From Enterococcus mundtii (GTDB lineage: Bacteria > Bacillota > Bacilli > Lactobacillales > Enterococcaceae): DNA of 64,000 nt. Where the stretch lies: the NCBI RefSeq assembly GCF_002813755.1, contig NZ_CP018061.1:2532001-2596000 (forward strand), written 5' to 3'. Below the pieces are notes generated by a model. The model ran no database searches. It saw nothing but the letters and a program-made list of their open reading frames with translations, and was not told where the DNA came from. This document shows, in pieces, positions 51,712-61,453 of this stretch. How positions within the stretch are numbered: the stretch's first letter is position 1; every line of letters begins with the position of its first letter. Position numbers and translations under genes: made by a program.

Positions 51712-52878
51712 ATGATGGGATTACAACAAACAAAAGATTCCCTTATTTCCATAAGCAAGTCTGTCGATAGCGCCTGGCTAGCGAAACAAATTGATTGGTG
51801 TTGCAAAAAAATCGAACATAATATGACACGCTACGGTCTAGATTTTCCGTCGGCTTGCGCAACAAATGGGATCTATCGGATCAAACCTAATGATGACTGG
51901 ACGAATGGCTTTTGGACTGGCATGTTATGGTTGGCTTATGAATGGACTGGCAAAGAGAAATTTCTCGTACGCGCCATGGAAAATATCCATAGTTTCAAAG
52001 AGCGTTTAACCACACATCACGTATTAGATCATCATGATATTGGTTTCTTATATAGTTTATCTGCTGGTGCAGGCTATCGTTTGACCAACAGCTTATTATG
52101 CAAAGAAGAATTGCTTCAAGCCGCAGATGTCTTACTTGCACGTTTCCAAGAAAAAGGACAATTCATTCAAGCTTGGGGCGCATACGGCGATCCTAAAGAA
52201 TATCGCTTGATCATCGATTCATTGATCAACTTACCTTTATTATTCCAAGCTTCTGAGATTTCAGGTAATGATCATTACCGAGAAGTAGCAAAGAAACATT
52301 ACGAAACAGTGTTACGTACCGTTGTTAGAGAAAACGCAACAACTTTCCATACGTATTATTTTGATCCTTCAACTGGTACACCAACTCACGGTGCCACACA
52401 TCAGGGAAATAGCGATGCGTCGATTTGGGCACGTGGACAAAGTTGGGCTGTTCTTGGGATTCCTTTAAATGAAAGTTATTTAAGATCTTCGTCTTTACCT
52501 ACAAATTATGAAGCAATCGTTGATGTCTTTTTGACACATTTACCAGAAGACCTTGTTCCTTATTGGGATTTTGATTTCACAGATGAACACCCTTCGGACA
52601 AAGATAGTTCAGCCTTAGCGATCACCGCCTGTGGATTATTAGAAGCCGCAAAAATGGAAGCGTATCCTCAGTCTGAAGAATTAGCGAAAGGAATGCTCTA
52701 CCAATTAGGCGAACATTACACATCCTTGTCCGAACCTGATAATGAAGGTCTACTACTACATGGGGTATATGCCCATGCAGAAGGTAAAGGAATCGATGAA
52801 CCTAATCTTTGGGGCGATTATTTCTACCTAGAAGCTCTGATGCGTTTAGCAAAACCCTCGTGGAAAAAATATTGGTAA
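51712..52878 (+). CDS. ugl: GH88 unsaturated glucuronyl hydrolase
   Basis: A 388-residue cytoplasmic GH88 enzyme. The alpha/alpha-barrel shows DWTNGFWTGMLWLAYEWTG, HHDIGFLYSLSAGAGYRL (first catalytic Asp), EYRLIIDSLINLPLL (second Asp), and HQGNSDASIWARGQSWAV. It hydrates the unsaturated uronic acid of disaccharides made by PL8 lyases, freeing the amino sugar. There is no signal peptide, so it acts after PTS uptake. Its partner PL8 is 4 kb away on the other strand, and both sides flank the same GntR regulator. Confidence 0.93.
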   Translation: MMGLQQTKDSLISISKSVDSAWLAKQIDWCCKKIEHNMTRYGLDFPSACATNGIYRIKPNDDWTNGFWTGMLWLAYEWTGKEKFLVRAMENIHSFKERLTTHHVLDHHDIGFLYSLSAGAGYRLTNSLLCKEELLQAADVLLARFQEKGQFIQAWGAYGDPKEYRLIIDSLINLPLLFQASEISGNDHYREVAKKHYETVLRTVVRENATTFHTYYFDPSTGTPTHGATHQGNSDASIWARGQSWAVLGIPLNESYLRSSSLPTNYEAIVDVFLTHLPEDLVPYWDFDFTDEHPSDKDSSALAITACGLLEAAKMEAYPQSEELAKGMLYQLGEHYTSLSEPDNEGLLLHGVYAHAEGKGIDEPNLWGDYFYLEALMRLAKPSWKKYW

Positions 52879-52890
52879 GGAGAAACCAAC

Positions 52891-54678
52891 ATGCAAACTT
52901 TTGAAATAAAAGAAGACTTTCTTTTAGATGGGCAACCGATCAAATTGATCAGTGGCGCCATTCACTATTTTCGTCTTCCTCAATCACAATGGGAAGATAG
53001 CTTATATAACTTGAAAGCATTGGGCGCAAATACTGTCGAAACCTATATTCCTTGGAATATCCATGAACCCAAAGAAGGCGAATTCAACTTCGAAAGAATG
53101 AATGATTTCACTGCTTTTGTTGCACTTGCTCAACAACTCGGACTAATGGTGATCCTACGTCCTTCTGTATACATTTGTGCAGAATGGGAGTTTGGCGGTC
53201 TACCCGCTTGGTTATTAAAAGAACCAGGTATTCGTTTGCGTTCGACGGATGAACGATTTATGACAAAAGTCAAAAAATACTATGATGCCTTACTGCCTAA
53301 GATCCTACCTTTGCAGATTTCAAACGGTGGCCCTGTTATCATGATCCAAATCGAGAATGAATATGGTTCTTATGGAATGGAAAAAGCGTATCTACGTGAA
53401 ACGAAGCAACTACTAGAGAATGCCGGAATCACTGTTCCTCTATTTACTTCTGATGGTGCTTGGAATGAAGTATTGGATGCTGGAACGCTGATTGAAGATG
53501 ATGTATTCGTCACTGGTAATTTTGGTAGTCATTCTAAAGAGAATAGTGCGGTCTTGCAAGCCTTTTTTGAGAAGCATGGGAAAAAATGGCCCTTGATGTG
53601 TATGGAATATTGGGATGGTTGGTTCAATCGCTGGGGCGAGCCGATCATCAAACGAGATGCTCAAGACCTAGCGAATGAAGTCAAAGATATGTTAAAAGTT
53701 GGTTCTTTGAATCTGTACATGTTCCATGGAGGCACCAATTTTGGTTTTTATAATGGCTGTTCTGCTCGTGGAAATACCGACTTACCGCAATTGACAAGCT
53801 ATGACTACGATGCGTTGCTCACTGAAGCTGGTGAACCTACAGAAAAATATTATGCTGTCCAACAAGCAATCAAAGAAGTTTGCCCCGACGTATGGCAAGC
53901 AGAACCACGTACAAAACAATTAGACTCTCTTGGGAGTTACCCAATTGATACTAGCGTTTCTTTACTAAATACAAAAGAAACACTAGCAAAAGCGGTACCT
54001 ACCGCATATCCTATGACGATGGAACAAGTCAGCAATGGATATGGCTATGTCTTATATTCCTTAGTGCTGAAAAACTATTACCATGAAAACAAAGTTCGGA
54101 TCATCGAAGCAAGTGATCGAGTTTCCGTTTATGTGGACGAAACCTATCAATTGACGCAAGACCAAACAACGATCGGTGAAGAGTTCATGATCCAAGGAAA
54201 GACAGAAAGCGAAGAAATCCAATTAGATGTATTAGTAGAAAATCATGGAAGAGTCAATTATGGCTCAAAATTGAATAACCCGACCCAAACAAAAGGGATT
54301 CGTGGCGGAATCATGCAAGATATCCATTTCCATCAAGGCTATCTACATTATCCTTTGCCACTATCAGCCGAGCAACTTCAGCTGATCGATTATCAAGCTG
54401 GCAAAAATCCAGCTCACCCTTCGTTTTACCAGGTATCATTTGATGTAACAGAACCTGTAGATACGTATATTGATTGTTCCGCATATGGAAAAGGTGTTGT
54501 TTTTGTCAATGGGATCAACTTAGGGCGTTATTGGAATCGTGGCCCCATCTATTCACTTTATTGTCCAAAAGATTTCCTTAACCAAGGGGCAAATGAAGTG
54601 GTGATCTTCGAAACAGAAGGTGTCGAGATCCACTCTTTAGATTTTCTCATAGAACCGAAAGTTGAGCAAAGTGTTTGA
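52891..54678 (+). CDS. bgaC: GH35 beta-galactosidase, BgaC type
   Basis: A 595-residue glycoside hydrolase family 35 enzyme, the same length as pneumococcal BgaC and sharing long blocks with it. ICAEWEFGGLPAWLL, MIQIENEYGSYG (acid/base Glu), MCMEYWDGWFNRWGEP (nucleophile Glu) and YMFHGGTNFGFYNGCSARG are visible. BgaC-type enzymes cleave Gal-beta-1,3-GlcNAc/GalNAc. There is no signal peptide, so it works on imported sugars. It follows ugl by 12 bases with AAGGAG. Its presence beside ugl suggests that the PTS may import more than one type of disaccharide. Confidence 0.92.
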   Translation: MQTFEIKEDFLLDGQPIKLISGAIHYFRLPQSQWEDSLYNLKALGANTVETYIPWNIHEPKEGEFNFERMNDFTAFVALAQQLGLMVILRPSVYICAEWEFGGLPAWLLKEPGIRLRSTDERFMTKVKKYYDALLPKILPLQISNGGPVIMIQIENEYGSYGMEKAYLRETKQLLENAGITVPLFTSDGAWNEVLDAGTLIEDDVFVTGNFGSHSKENSAVLQAFFEKHGKKWPLMCMEYWDGWFNRWGEPIIKRDAQDLANEVKDMLKVGSLNLYMFHGGTNFGFYNGCSARGNTDLPQLTSYDYDALLTEAGEPTEKYYAVQQAIKEVCPDVWQAEPRTKQLDSLGSYPIDTSVSLLNTKETLAKAVPTAYPMTMEQVSNGYGYVLYSLVLKNYYHENKVRIIEASDRVSVYVDETYQLTQDQTTIGEEFMIQGKTESEEIQLDVLVENHGRVNYGSKLNNPTQTKGIRGGIMQDIHFHQGYLHYPLPLSAEQLQLIDYQAGKNPAHPSFYQVSFDVTEPVDTYIDCSAYGKGVVFVNGINLGRYWNRGPIYSLYCPKDFLNQGANEVVIFETEGVEIHSLDFLIEPKVEQSV

Positions 54679-54694
54679 TAATGATAACTAAACA

Positions 54695-54730
54695 AAGACG
54701 AGGGTCATCATCTGATGACCCTCGTCTCTT
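54695..54730. terminator. Bidirectional terminator between bgaC and the AI-2E permease gene
   Basis: A 15-base perfect stem (AGACGAGGGTCATCA) with a two-base loop, followed by CTTTT on the plus strand and TTTGTTT on the minus strand. Confidence 0.88.
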
Positions 54731-54741
54731 TTCGTTGACAG

Positions 54742-55878
54742 TTATTCATGTTCTAATTCAATTTTCTTGGGTTGTTCTTCTGCTGGAACTTGTTCAAACT
54801 TCCGCAATAAATAAATCTTACGAATATTCAATACTAATGTTTTGATCACCGCATACACAGGGATACAGATTAACATTCCCATGATCCCAGCAACACTTCC
54901 TGCACCGATCAATACTAAAATGATCGTTAGTGGATGAATGTTCATTGTTTTTCCGAAGAGTAATGGCTTGATCACATTGCCATCCAATTGTTGGATAACA
55001 AGAATGGATAACGCCATGTAGAGTGCTTGAAATGGCGAAATAAACAGTCCGACAATAATAGCTGGTACTGCACCAATAAAAGGGCCAACGTACGGTATGA
55101 TATTCGTCACTCCGCAAACGACTGCCAGCAACAAACTATATGGCTGCTTGAAAATCGTCATTGCAATAAAACTCATCACGCCAATGATCACTGCATCCAC
55201 GATCGTGCTACTGATATAAGCAGATAACGTTTCATTCAACTCTCTGACCGTTTGGCGTAATTCTCCTCGAATTGCTTGAGGAAAGAAAGGCGACAACGCA
55301 TCGATAAATTTATGTCCATCTTTGAACATAAATAATAAGATGAATGGGACAGTAAACAATAAAATAAAGAATTGCATCATAAAAGAAAGAATTCTTGAAA
55401 CGCTCCCTGTCAGACTAACCAACAAGATATTGAACAAGTTGCTCAACGACAAGTTGGCAGACGCAAACTGTTCTTCTAGATTCAATGAACGAAACTCTTC
55501 TCTTTGCATGATCTCAGTCAACCAACGACTAGTTTCGTCTGCATACGCAGGAATACTTCTAGTTAATTGCACTGCTTGATCAACCAATTGAGGCAAGATG
55601 TTCATGATGGTCAAAAAGACGATCACTAATAAGACAATCAATGTCAATAGATAGCCCAACACGCGTGGTACTCGATGTTTTTCTAAAAATAAGACAACTG
55701 GATTAAACATGTAATAGAAAAATCCAGCAATGATCAGTGGCATAATGATTGCAGATGCCATTCTCAAAATCGGGTGAAACACATTTGGCATACGTAAAAT
55801 AAAGAAAACGCCAATAATCGTTAAGACTAATTCCACTGTCCAAAATAACAATTTTGACTCTTTGAACCTTGAATACAT
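54742..55878 (-). CDS. AI-2E family transporter
   Basis: A 378-residue membrane protein of the AI-2 exporter superfamily. It has an N-terminal membrane pair (LVLTIIGVFFILRMPNVFHP), the cytoplasmic amphipathic region around residues 85-135, and the conserved C-terminal block YSLLLAVVCGVTNIIPYVGP followed by LDGNVIKPLLFG. Family members include AI-2 exporters and Na+/H+ or Na+/Li+ antiporters, so the substrate is not determined. The gene is alone; GGAGG precedes the ATG. The C-terminus is charged and probably cytoplasmic. Confidence 0.88.
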   Translation of the reverse strand: MYSRFKESKLLFWTVELVLTIIGVFFILRMPNVFHPILRMASAIIMPLIIAGFFYYMFNPVVLFLEKHRVPRVLGYLLTLIVLLVIVFLTIMNILPQLVDQAVQLTRSIPAYADETSRWLTEIMQREEFRSLNLEEQFASANLSLSNLFNILLVSLTGSVSRILSFMMQFFILLFTVPFILLFMFKDGHKFIDALSPFFPQAIRGELRQTVRELNETLSAYISSTIVDAVIIGVMSFIAMTIFKQPYSLLLAVVCGVTNIIPYVGPFIGAVPAIIVGLFISPFQALYMALSILVIQQLDGNVIKPLLFGKTMNIHPLTIILVLIGAGSVAGIMGMLICIPVYAVIKTLVLNIRKIYLLRKFEQVPAEEQPKKIELEHE

Positions 55879-55985
55879 AGATATCCTCCAAATTTCATGC
55901 TTACAGATACTCTTATTTTATCATTTATTCATCGGTAAAGCGCTATTTTTTCTTTTATTTCTTGTTATTTAAAAAAAGTGGTTAC

Positions 55986-56699
55986 TCAGGTAGATAAACT
56001 AACCAGATGTAAGTTAGTAATATTTTTATACGTGGATAATTCTTCGATCACTTCTGCATACGTCAATCCTTTTGGTAAATCGATCGTATACACGTTTTTA
56101 TAAATACGGTAATCATCCACAAATTTTACATCAAAATTGACATCCTCGATCGTAATGTTTCTTTTTTCAAAATAATCATTCAAGAAATCCTTGGTTTCTT
56201 TTCGATGAATAAATTGGATCACTAATTTTTTTGTTGTTGGTACATGGATGATGCGCTTCACTACAGTCAATGCAAACACAATACCGACGAAACTAGTGAG
56301 TGCAATGGCATAAAAACCCATTCCGATTGCAATACCCAATCCTGCGATTGCCCAAAGTGATGCTGCGGTCGTTAACCCAGTCACTGATTGTTTCGTAACA
56401 ATGATCGTACCTGCTCCTAAAAAGCCGACGCCACTGACAACTTGTGCAATCAAGCGAGCTTCATCTGAACGGAGGGTCCCAACTAATTCAGGATACTCTA
56501 ATGCATTTCTCAACGCACCACTAGCAATTTCCACTTGGATCAAGGCAATAATACAAGCCCCCATACAAACCAAAATATGTGTACGCATCCCTGCTGGACG
56601 GTTTTTATATTGTCGCTCAAAACCAATTGCTCCGCCAAAAAGCAATGCGATACTCAATCGTATAATAATTTCTGGTATGGATAAAACCATATCCTCCAT
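55986..56699 (-). CDS. MgtC/SapB family membrane protein
   Basis: A 237-residue protein. The N-terminal ~145 residues make five membrane segments with the family signatures LLFGGAIGFERQYKNRPAGM, RTHILVCMGA, and GVGFLGAGTIIV. The C-terminal ~85 residues form a soluble ACT-like domain. MgtC proteins restrain the F-type ATP synthase or affect magnesium and phosphate homeostasis; Gram-positive members are mostly uncharacterised. The gene seems monocistronic, 107 bases upstream of the AI-2E permease gene. Confidence 0.9.
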   Translation of the reverse strand: MEDMVLSIPEIIIRLSIALLFGGAIGFERQYKNRPAGMRTHILVCMGACIIALIQVEIASGALRNALEYPELVGTLRSDEARLIAQVVSGVGFLGAGTIIVTKQSVTGLTTAASLWAIAGLGIAIGMGFYAIALTSFVGIVFALTVVKRIIHVPTTKKLVIQFIHRKETKDFLNDYFEKRNITIEDVNFDVKFVDDYRIYKNVYTIDLPKGLTYAEVIEELSTYKNITNLHLVSLST

Positions 56700-56772
56700 G
56701 AATATCCCCCCCTCTTATCAAATATAGCACGACTAAAAAAAACAAACAAAATATAACTATTTTTTATGACCT

Positions 56773-56828
56773 AAAAAAAAGCCACTGTGCCAGATCATCT
56801 GATAAAAACCAGATGATCTCCAGTGACT
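56773..56828 (-). terminator. Terminator of nagB
   Basis: GCCACTG/CAGTGAC outer arms and AGATCATCTG/CAGATGATCT inner arms; on the minus strand eight T follow. Confidence 0.85.
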
Positions 56829-56841
56829 GAAACCTTTTCTA

Positions 56842-57543
56842 TTATAATTTGCTTGCTGCTGCTTCATCAACAATGACTATCACGTCATCATGATTTTGCA
56901 AAGCACTTGCTGGCATATCTGTGGTAACAGGTCCGTTGATCATTCCTTTGATTGCTTCTGCTTTACTTTCGCCATAAGCCATCAAGACGATTTTTTTACC
57001 GTTTAGAATTGAGCCGATTCCCATAGAAACTGCTTTCGTTGGGACGTCTTCCACTTTATCAAAGAAACGTTTATTGGCATTGATTGTTGATTCAGTTAAA
57101 TCGACAACACTTGTTTTTCCATCAAATGGAGCACCAGGCTCATTAAAACCGATGTGACCGTTTTGACCGATCCCTAAAATTTGGATATCGATTGGATGTT
57201 CTTCAATGATTTGGTCGTAGGATTGACAAGCTTGATCTAAATCAGCTGCTTTTCCATCAGGTACGAATGTTTCTTTAAATGGTTTCTTGTCGAATAATTC
57301 AACATTCATAAAATGGCGGTAGCTTTGATCATCTGAGCCACCTAGTCCAACATACTCATCCAAGTTAACAGAAGTCATGTTACTGAAATCCATGTCGCTT
57401 GAAGTCATTTCTTTATATAAAGTGATTGGCGTACTCCCTGTTGCTAAACCTAGAACTTTCGCACCATTTTCCATTCCATTTTTAATTATCTCAAAAGCTT
57501 TTTTTCCGCCTTCTTCAGCATTTTTCACACGAATGATTTCCAT
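56842..57543 (-). CDS. nagB: Glucosamine-6-phosphate deaminase
   Basis: A 233-residue protein, the usual Gram-positive length. [16 protein letters not shown] (phosphate loop), VNLDEYVGL (catalytic Asp), [16 protein letters not shown] (catalytic His) and the C-terminal lid are present. It converts glucosamine-6-phosphate to fructose-6-phosphate and ammonia, and would channel amino sugars from the glycan locus into glycolysis. The start is the ATG at 57543 after AAAGGAG; the frame opens 33 bases earlier without support. It is monocistronic. Confidence 0.97.
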   Translation of the reverse strand: MEIIRVKNAEEGGKKAFEIIKNGMENGAKVLGLATGSTPITLYKEMTSSDMDFSNMTSVNLDEYVGLGGSDDQSYRHFMNVELFDKKPFKETFVPDGKAADLDQACQSYDQIIEEHPIDIQILGIGQNGHIGFNEPGAPFDGKTSVVDLTESTINANKRFFDKVEDVPTKAVSMGIGSILNGKKIVLMAYGESKAEAIKGMINGPVTTDMPASALQNHDDVIVIVDEAAASKL

Positions 57544-57735
57544 AACGATTACTCCTTTTGTTTTGGTATAGCCCAATTATAGCACCTTTATTTCAAAATG
57601 ACAATATCTGTATAGACCAAATATAAAAAAATCATTTATTAAGGTTTAACTATCATTATTCCGTTTACCAAAACGATCACCTACAAATTTGAAAATAAAT
57701 AATAGGTAAATAAAACATGTCACAAAATTTTGTTC

Positions 57736-58968
57736 TTATGAAAATGACTCTAGCCTCTCTTGAAATTCTGTTGAAAGGATATGGATTGAGGGTTTCTTTT
57801 TAATCTGTACAATGAGCTTTTTAGCGATCAAATATTGATTGATTTGTTTTAATTTAGGATAAGATATATTAAGGTGTTTTCTCAATTCAATGTCCGTAAT
57901 ATATTCATTTACCTCATTATATAAATGACCTTGAATCAATACAAATAATACTTCAACCATATCTTTGTCTTTCAGATCCAATTTTTTAAGATTATTAATT
58001 GCATTATCTAGTTTGGCTTTTGCTATCTGTAGCTCTTCAATCACCTTAGTTTGTCCATCAATAATCAATTGATACATATTTTGTACAAACAGAGTCAAAT
58101 CCGCTTTATTTCTCGGATTTGAAACTTCTTCGAATAACTTTCCATAAGCTTTTTTGTCATGTGTGATTGCATTTGAAATTGTGATCCCAGTTAAAAAATC
58201 TAATTTTCTAGAAAGATAATTTGAAATTAAAAATCTCCCCATCCGACCATTTCCATCGTAAAAAGGATGGATATATTCAAAATAGTAATGGGTAATCACG
58301 CATTTTAATAAAAAAGGAATATCTTTTCTGTTCATAAATAAAACGAGATTATTTAAATCTCTTATGATTGTTTCCTCGTTAGGATTACCTTGATGAACTC
58401 GTTTGTTCTCAGAACCTATATAGACTACTTCCTTTCTGAATAGCTGTCCATCTGGTTGATCCTCTTCTGGAATATCTTTACGAAATAATTCATCATATAT
58501 ATTTCGTATTTTCACAATATCGTGAATCTCCTCAAACTCAGACTCACCCAAGTTCATGTACATATTTACTATTCCTTTAAATCTAACTATTTCATCACTA
58601 TTTCTTTTCTTTATTGCTGTTCCGATTTCTTTTCTTGTACTTTGTATACCTTCAATATCGTTTGTTGATTTTATTTCATCAATGATTTGCGAATTAAAGA
58701 TGTTTCTCTGGATAATCGGCGGAAGCATACTAATGTATCTTTCAATTTCTGATGAATTTTTTTGAATTCTTTCTTTTAAGTTTTCATGTTCTAATAATGG
58801 TATGTAAAATAGTTCATAACTTTCTGTTGTGATACGTTGCTCTCGATCAAAAGGATGAATTTTAAGTCCAGTCTTAAAAGTAGAAAAAAAGTTAAATCTA
58901 GAGTTATACTCTTCCTCAAATTCGTTTCTATTTTCATAAAAAGTAATTTTTAATGGTTTATAGCTCAT
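57736..58968 (-). CDS. Fic domain protein (probable AMP transferase)
   Basis: A protein of about 410 residues. The Fic core motif HPFYDGNGRMGR (HPFxxGNGRxxR) is intact, so it should be catalytically able. An N-terminal inhibitory helix motif of the (S/T)xxxE(G/N) type is present as TNDIEG near residue 115, so the protein would be self-inhibited (class II). The C-terminal ~80 residues resemble a winged helix (ITDIELRKHLNISYPKLKQI). I use the ATG at 58968 because the GTG codons upstream are too close to GGAG. A perfect palindrome lies just upstream. The target is unknown; the gene is AT-rich and may be acquired. Confidence 0.88.
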   Translation of the reverse strand: MSYKPLKITFYENRNEFEEEYNSRFNFFSTFKTGLKIHPFDREQRITTESYELFYIPLLEHENLKERIQKNSSEIERYISMLPPIIQRNIFNSQIIDEIKSTNDIEGIQSTRKEIGTAIKKRNSDEIVRFKGIVNMYMNLGESEFEEIHDIVKIRNIYDELFRKDIPEEDQPDGQLFRKEVVYIGSENKRVHQGNPNEETIIRDLNNLVLFMNRKDIPFLLKCVITHYYFEYIHPFYDGNGRMGRFLISNYLSRKLDFLTGITISNAITHDKKAYGKLFEEVSNPRNKADLTLFVQNMYQLIIDGQTKVIEELQIAKAKLDNAINNLKKLDLKDKDMVEVLFVLIQGHLYNEVNEYITDIELRKHLNISYPKLKQINQYLIAKKLIVQIKKKPSIHILSTEFQERLESFS

Positions 58969-58989
58969 TTTCACCACTTCTCCTTCACT

Positions 58990-59022
58990 CTATTTTAATA
59001 AAAATACCATTTATTAAAATAG
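58990..59022. promoter_or_regulatory. Perfect palindrome upstream of the fic gene
   Basis: CTATTTTAATAAA and TTTATTAAAATAG, 13-base arms with a 7-base spacer, 22 bases before the fic start. It lacks a T run of terminator type and is best read as an operator, perhaps for the protein's own winged-helix domain. Confidence 0.55.
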
Positions 59023-59079
59023 AATGCAATTTTTTCTTGATAACCAACATCTAAATCCATAATTATGCTATAACAAAAT

Positions 59080-59120
59080 ATACCAACTAAAAAGAACCTA
59101 TCCTCTCCTTTAGTTGGTAT
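59080..59120 (-). terminator. Terminator of the MFS gene
   Basis: ATACCAACTAAA pairs with TTTAGTTGGTAT; the T-rich tail on the minus strand is moderate. Confidence 0.65.
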
Positions 59121-59154
59121 ACGAAATTTATATAGTTAATTAATTTATTCTATC

Positions 59155-60348
59155 TTATTTTCTTTTATCAGGATAAATAATTGCTTGAAAGAAAAACGCG
59201 CACAATTGGAAAATCAGTCCCGTAACAGTCACACCTACCCAACCATAATGCTGCCACATCACTGAGCCTAATAAAGAGCCTGTTGCTCCACCGATAAAGT
59301 ACATAAACATAAAAATCGTGTTGTTGCGATTACTTGTTGCTTCGCCAAGCCCTTGTACTCTGCTTTGATTCGCTACTTGCCCGAACTGGTTCCCAACATC
59401 TAATAAAATGATTGCAACTAATAGGACGGCAACATAGTCACCCGCAACAAACAAAGCGAGAAAACTAATTGTCTGCATCACTAAGCCCATACCAACGATT
59501 CGTCTTTCCGAATAAGTATCCGCCAAGCGACCAACGATCGGTGCAGCTACTGCTCCCGACAAACCAAAGATTGCCAAGATCCCTGCTTCAAAAGTTCCCC
59601 ATCCATAAGCTGGACTACTGATATAAAAGATCAGCGTTGACCAAAAAAGCGAAAACGTTCCAAACATAAAAAAGCCATTGATTGCAGCTTCACGCAACAA
59701 TCGTTGCTCTTTGACGAGTTTCGGTAAACTTTTTAGTGAGGCAAGATAAGAGACTGTTGACTCTTTTTCCAACGTTCCTTGTGTTCTCGGTAATTTTAAA
59801 TAGAGTAGCACAGTTAGCGCTCCAACTAGGCAAAGGGCAAATAGGTAAACACTACGCCAAGAAAACCAACTAGCAAGAAGTCCTGAAACAGTTCGAGAGA
59901 GCAAGATGCCCATTAGTAAACCACTCAATAAGATCCCCATGGTTTTTCCTCGCGCTGCTGGTCCTGCAAGTACGGCGCCGTAAGGAATAATGATTTGCGG
60001 AACGATCGATAGTAGACCAATCAAGAAAGAAGCAACTGCAAATAAAGCAAAGTTTGGTGCAAAAAAGGCTGCTAATAAGGATAGTGCAGATAATCCCGCC
60101 ATGCGAATGATCAATTTAGGTCGATCGACAACATCCCCTAATGGAACTAAAAATAATAATCCTAATGCATAGCCTAATTGAGTCAGCATCGTCAACAAAC
60201 CCACAGCACTCGTATTGACTGATAAATTTGCCGCTACTTTTGTGCCAATTGGTTGGATATAATACATATTTGCGACGACGACCCCACAGGTGATCGCTAA
60301 TAATAAAATCAATGATTTCGAAAGCGGTGTTTGCTTATTCATTTCCAT
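59155..60348 (-). CDS. MFS transporter (YgaY/NepI-like drug or sugar efflux type)
   Basis: A 397-residue protein with twelve predicted membrane segments. The loop 2-3 signature of the family appears as LVPLGDVVDRPKLIIR, and a similar loop (GRLADTYSERRIVGMG) is found in the second half. The N-terminal pattern NMYYIQPIG is common to a subgroup of putative efflux MFS proteins in bacilli and enterobacteria. Substrate unknown. It is not clearly in an operon; the VTT gene upstream ends 80 bases away. Confidence 0.85.
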   Translation of the reverse strand: MEMNKQTPLSKSLILLLAITCGVVVANMYYIQPIGTKVAANLSVNTSAVGLLTMLTQLGYALGLLFLVPLGDVVDRPKLIIRMAGLSALSLLAAFFAPNFALFAVASFLIGLLSIVPQIIIPYGAVLAGPAARGKTMGILLSGLLMGILLSRTVSGLLASWFSWRSVYLFALCLVGALTVLLYLKLPRTQGTLEKESTVSYLASLKSLPKLVKEQRLLREAAINGFFMFGTFSLFWSTLIFYISSPAYGWGTFEAGILAIFGLSGAVAAPIVGRLADTYSERRIVGMGLVMQTISFLALFVAGDYVAVLLVAIILLDVGNQFGQVANQSRVQGLGEATSNRNNTIFMFMYFIGGATGSLLGSVMWQHYGWVGVTVTGLIFQLCAFFFQAIIYPDKRK

Positions 60349-60428
60349 CGGATTCCCCCATTTCCTTTCTTAGTTTACAACTTCTTAGAATAATTGAAAA
60401 CAGGGAGGCTCAAATAAAATAAATAAGG

Positions 60429-61106
60429 TTATTTAACTAAATGTTTTCTTCGATCACGATAGATAATGACCACCAATACTGTTAAAACTAACACACTAGC
60501 GACCAAAACAAGTGCTTTTATATGTTCCCCATGAAACAATGCTTCTCCGCCACACGCATATAAAAGGGAAGATGGCACTACGCCGATAAGGATCGATAAT
60601 AATAACTCACGAACCGAAAGATTTAAGGAGGTTGCGGCAAAGTTCACGACAGAAGACGGAATCACCGGTACCATATAGCCGATCATGACTCCTATTTTTG
60701 GATGCTTCATCCGACGTATTGCTTTGACCCAACGATTCTCTTTTTTACTATGATCCATAAAGGATAAATGTTGCATCAAAATGATCGATAAGATATTTCC
60801 AAGTGCATTGCCTGTTACATTGATAACTGTTCCTAGAAATGGACCATAACTTAGGCCGACGACCACACCGATCACAGAAGTAGGAATACCTGGCACCGCA
60901 CACATCAAACTGATCAACAGCGTCAAAATAAACGCCGCAGATACTCCGTGTGAACGAATTTCTCGCATCCATTCTTTGCGGCTTGCCTGTGGATCTAGCA
61001 ATAAGTGGATATCTGGTCGATACTCTAAATAAAGTTGATAGCCAACAAACAAAATCAGCAGTAATCCTAAACCAATCAATGTATTACGTATATATTGCTT
61101 TTTCAT
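60429..61106 (-). CDS. TVP38/TMEM64 (VTT, DedA-like) membrane protein
   Basis: A 225-residue membrane protein with the VTT domain: GIPTSVIGVVVGLSYGPFLG with the re-entrant Gly-rich loop, VTGNALGNILS and MIGYMVPVIPSSVVNFAA. Relatives of this superfamily are linked to lipid flipping or membrane homeostasis. The exact role here is unknown. AGAGGAAG precedes the ATG. It stands alone in front of the MFS gene and may be co-transcribed with it. Confidence 0.88.
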   Translation of the reverse strand: MKKQYIRNTLIGLGLLLILFVGYQLYLEYRPDIHLLLDPQASRKEWMREIRSHGVSAAFILTLLISLMCAVPGIPTSVIGVVVGLSYGPFLGTVINVTGNALGNILSIILMQHLSFMDHSKKENRWVKAIRRMKHPKIGVMIGYMVPVIPSSVVNFAATSLNLSVRELLLSILIGVVPSSLLYACGGEALFHGEHIKALVLVASVLVLTVLVVIIYRDRRKHLVK

Positions 61107-61453
61107 AGCGACTTCTTCCTCTCATCAGACTTACTCACTGTTAGTGTATCATTAGATGAGGAAACAGAACAAACGTGATACTTAAAATACCAGACTTTCT
61201 ATCACTATTATTCTAAACTTGCTGAAGGCAAAACAATTCGCTCAAAAAATACCGAAACCACTCATATCAAAGGCTTCGGTGCATAATAATGAATAGAAAA
61301 GATTTAATTACTTTTACTTTGCAATAATTCACTGCTTTTAGTTTACCTTGGTGGCTTTAATATCTGGCTTTCTAATTTTTCATTAATATTTCCTATTTGT
61401 TTCTACATCGTAAGAGGATTTTTTCGATTCACCAGACTTTACTATCAGAGGAT
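61107..61453. other. Intergenic region with one terminator
   Basis: About 350 AT-rich bases. The left end should hold the promoter of the VTT gene. Apart from the hairpin at 61244-61280 nothing was found. Confidence 0.4.
61244..61280 (-). terminator. Terminator downstream of the RelE-like module
   Basis: ACCGAA (61251-61256) and TTCGGT (61275-61280) arms with short further pairing; T6 follows on the minus strand. Confidence 0.55.
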
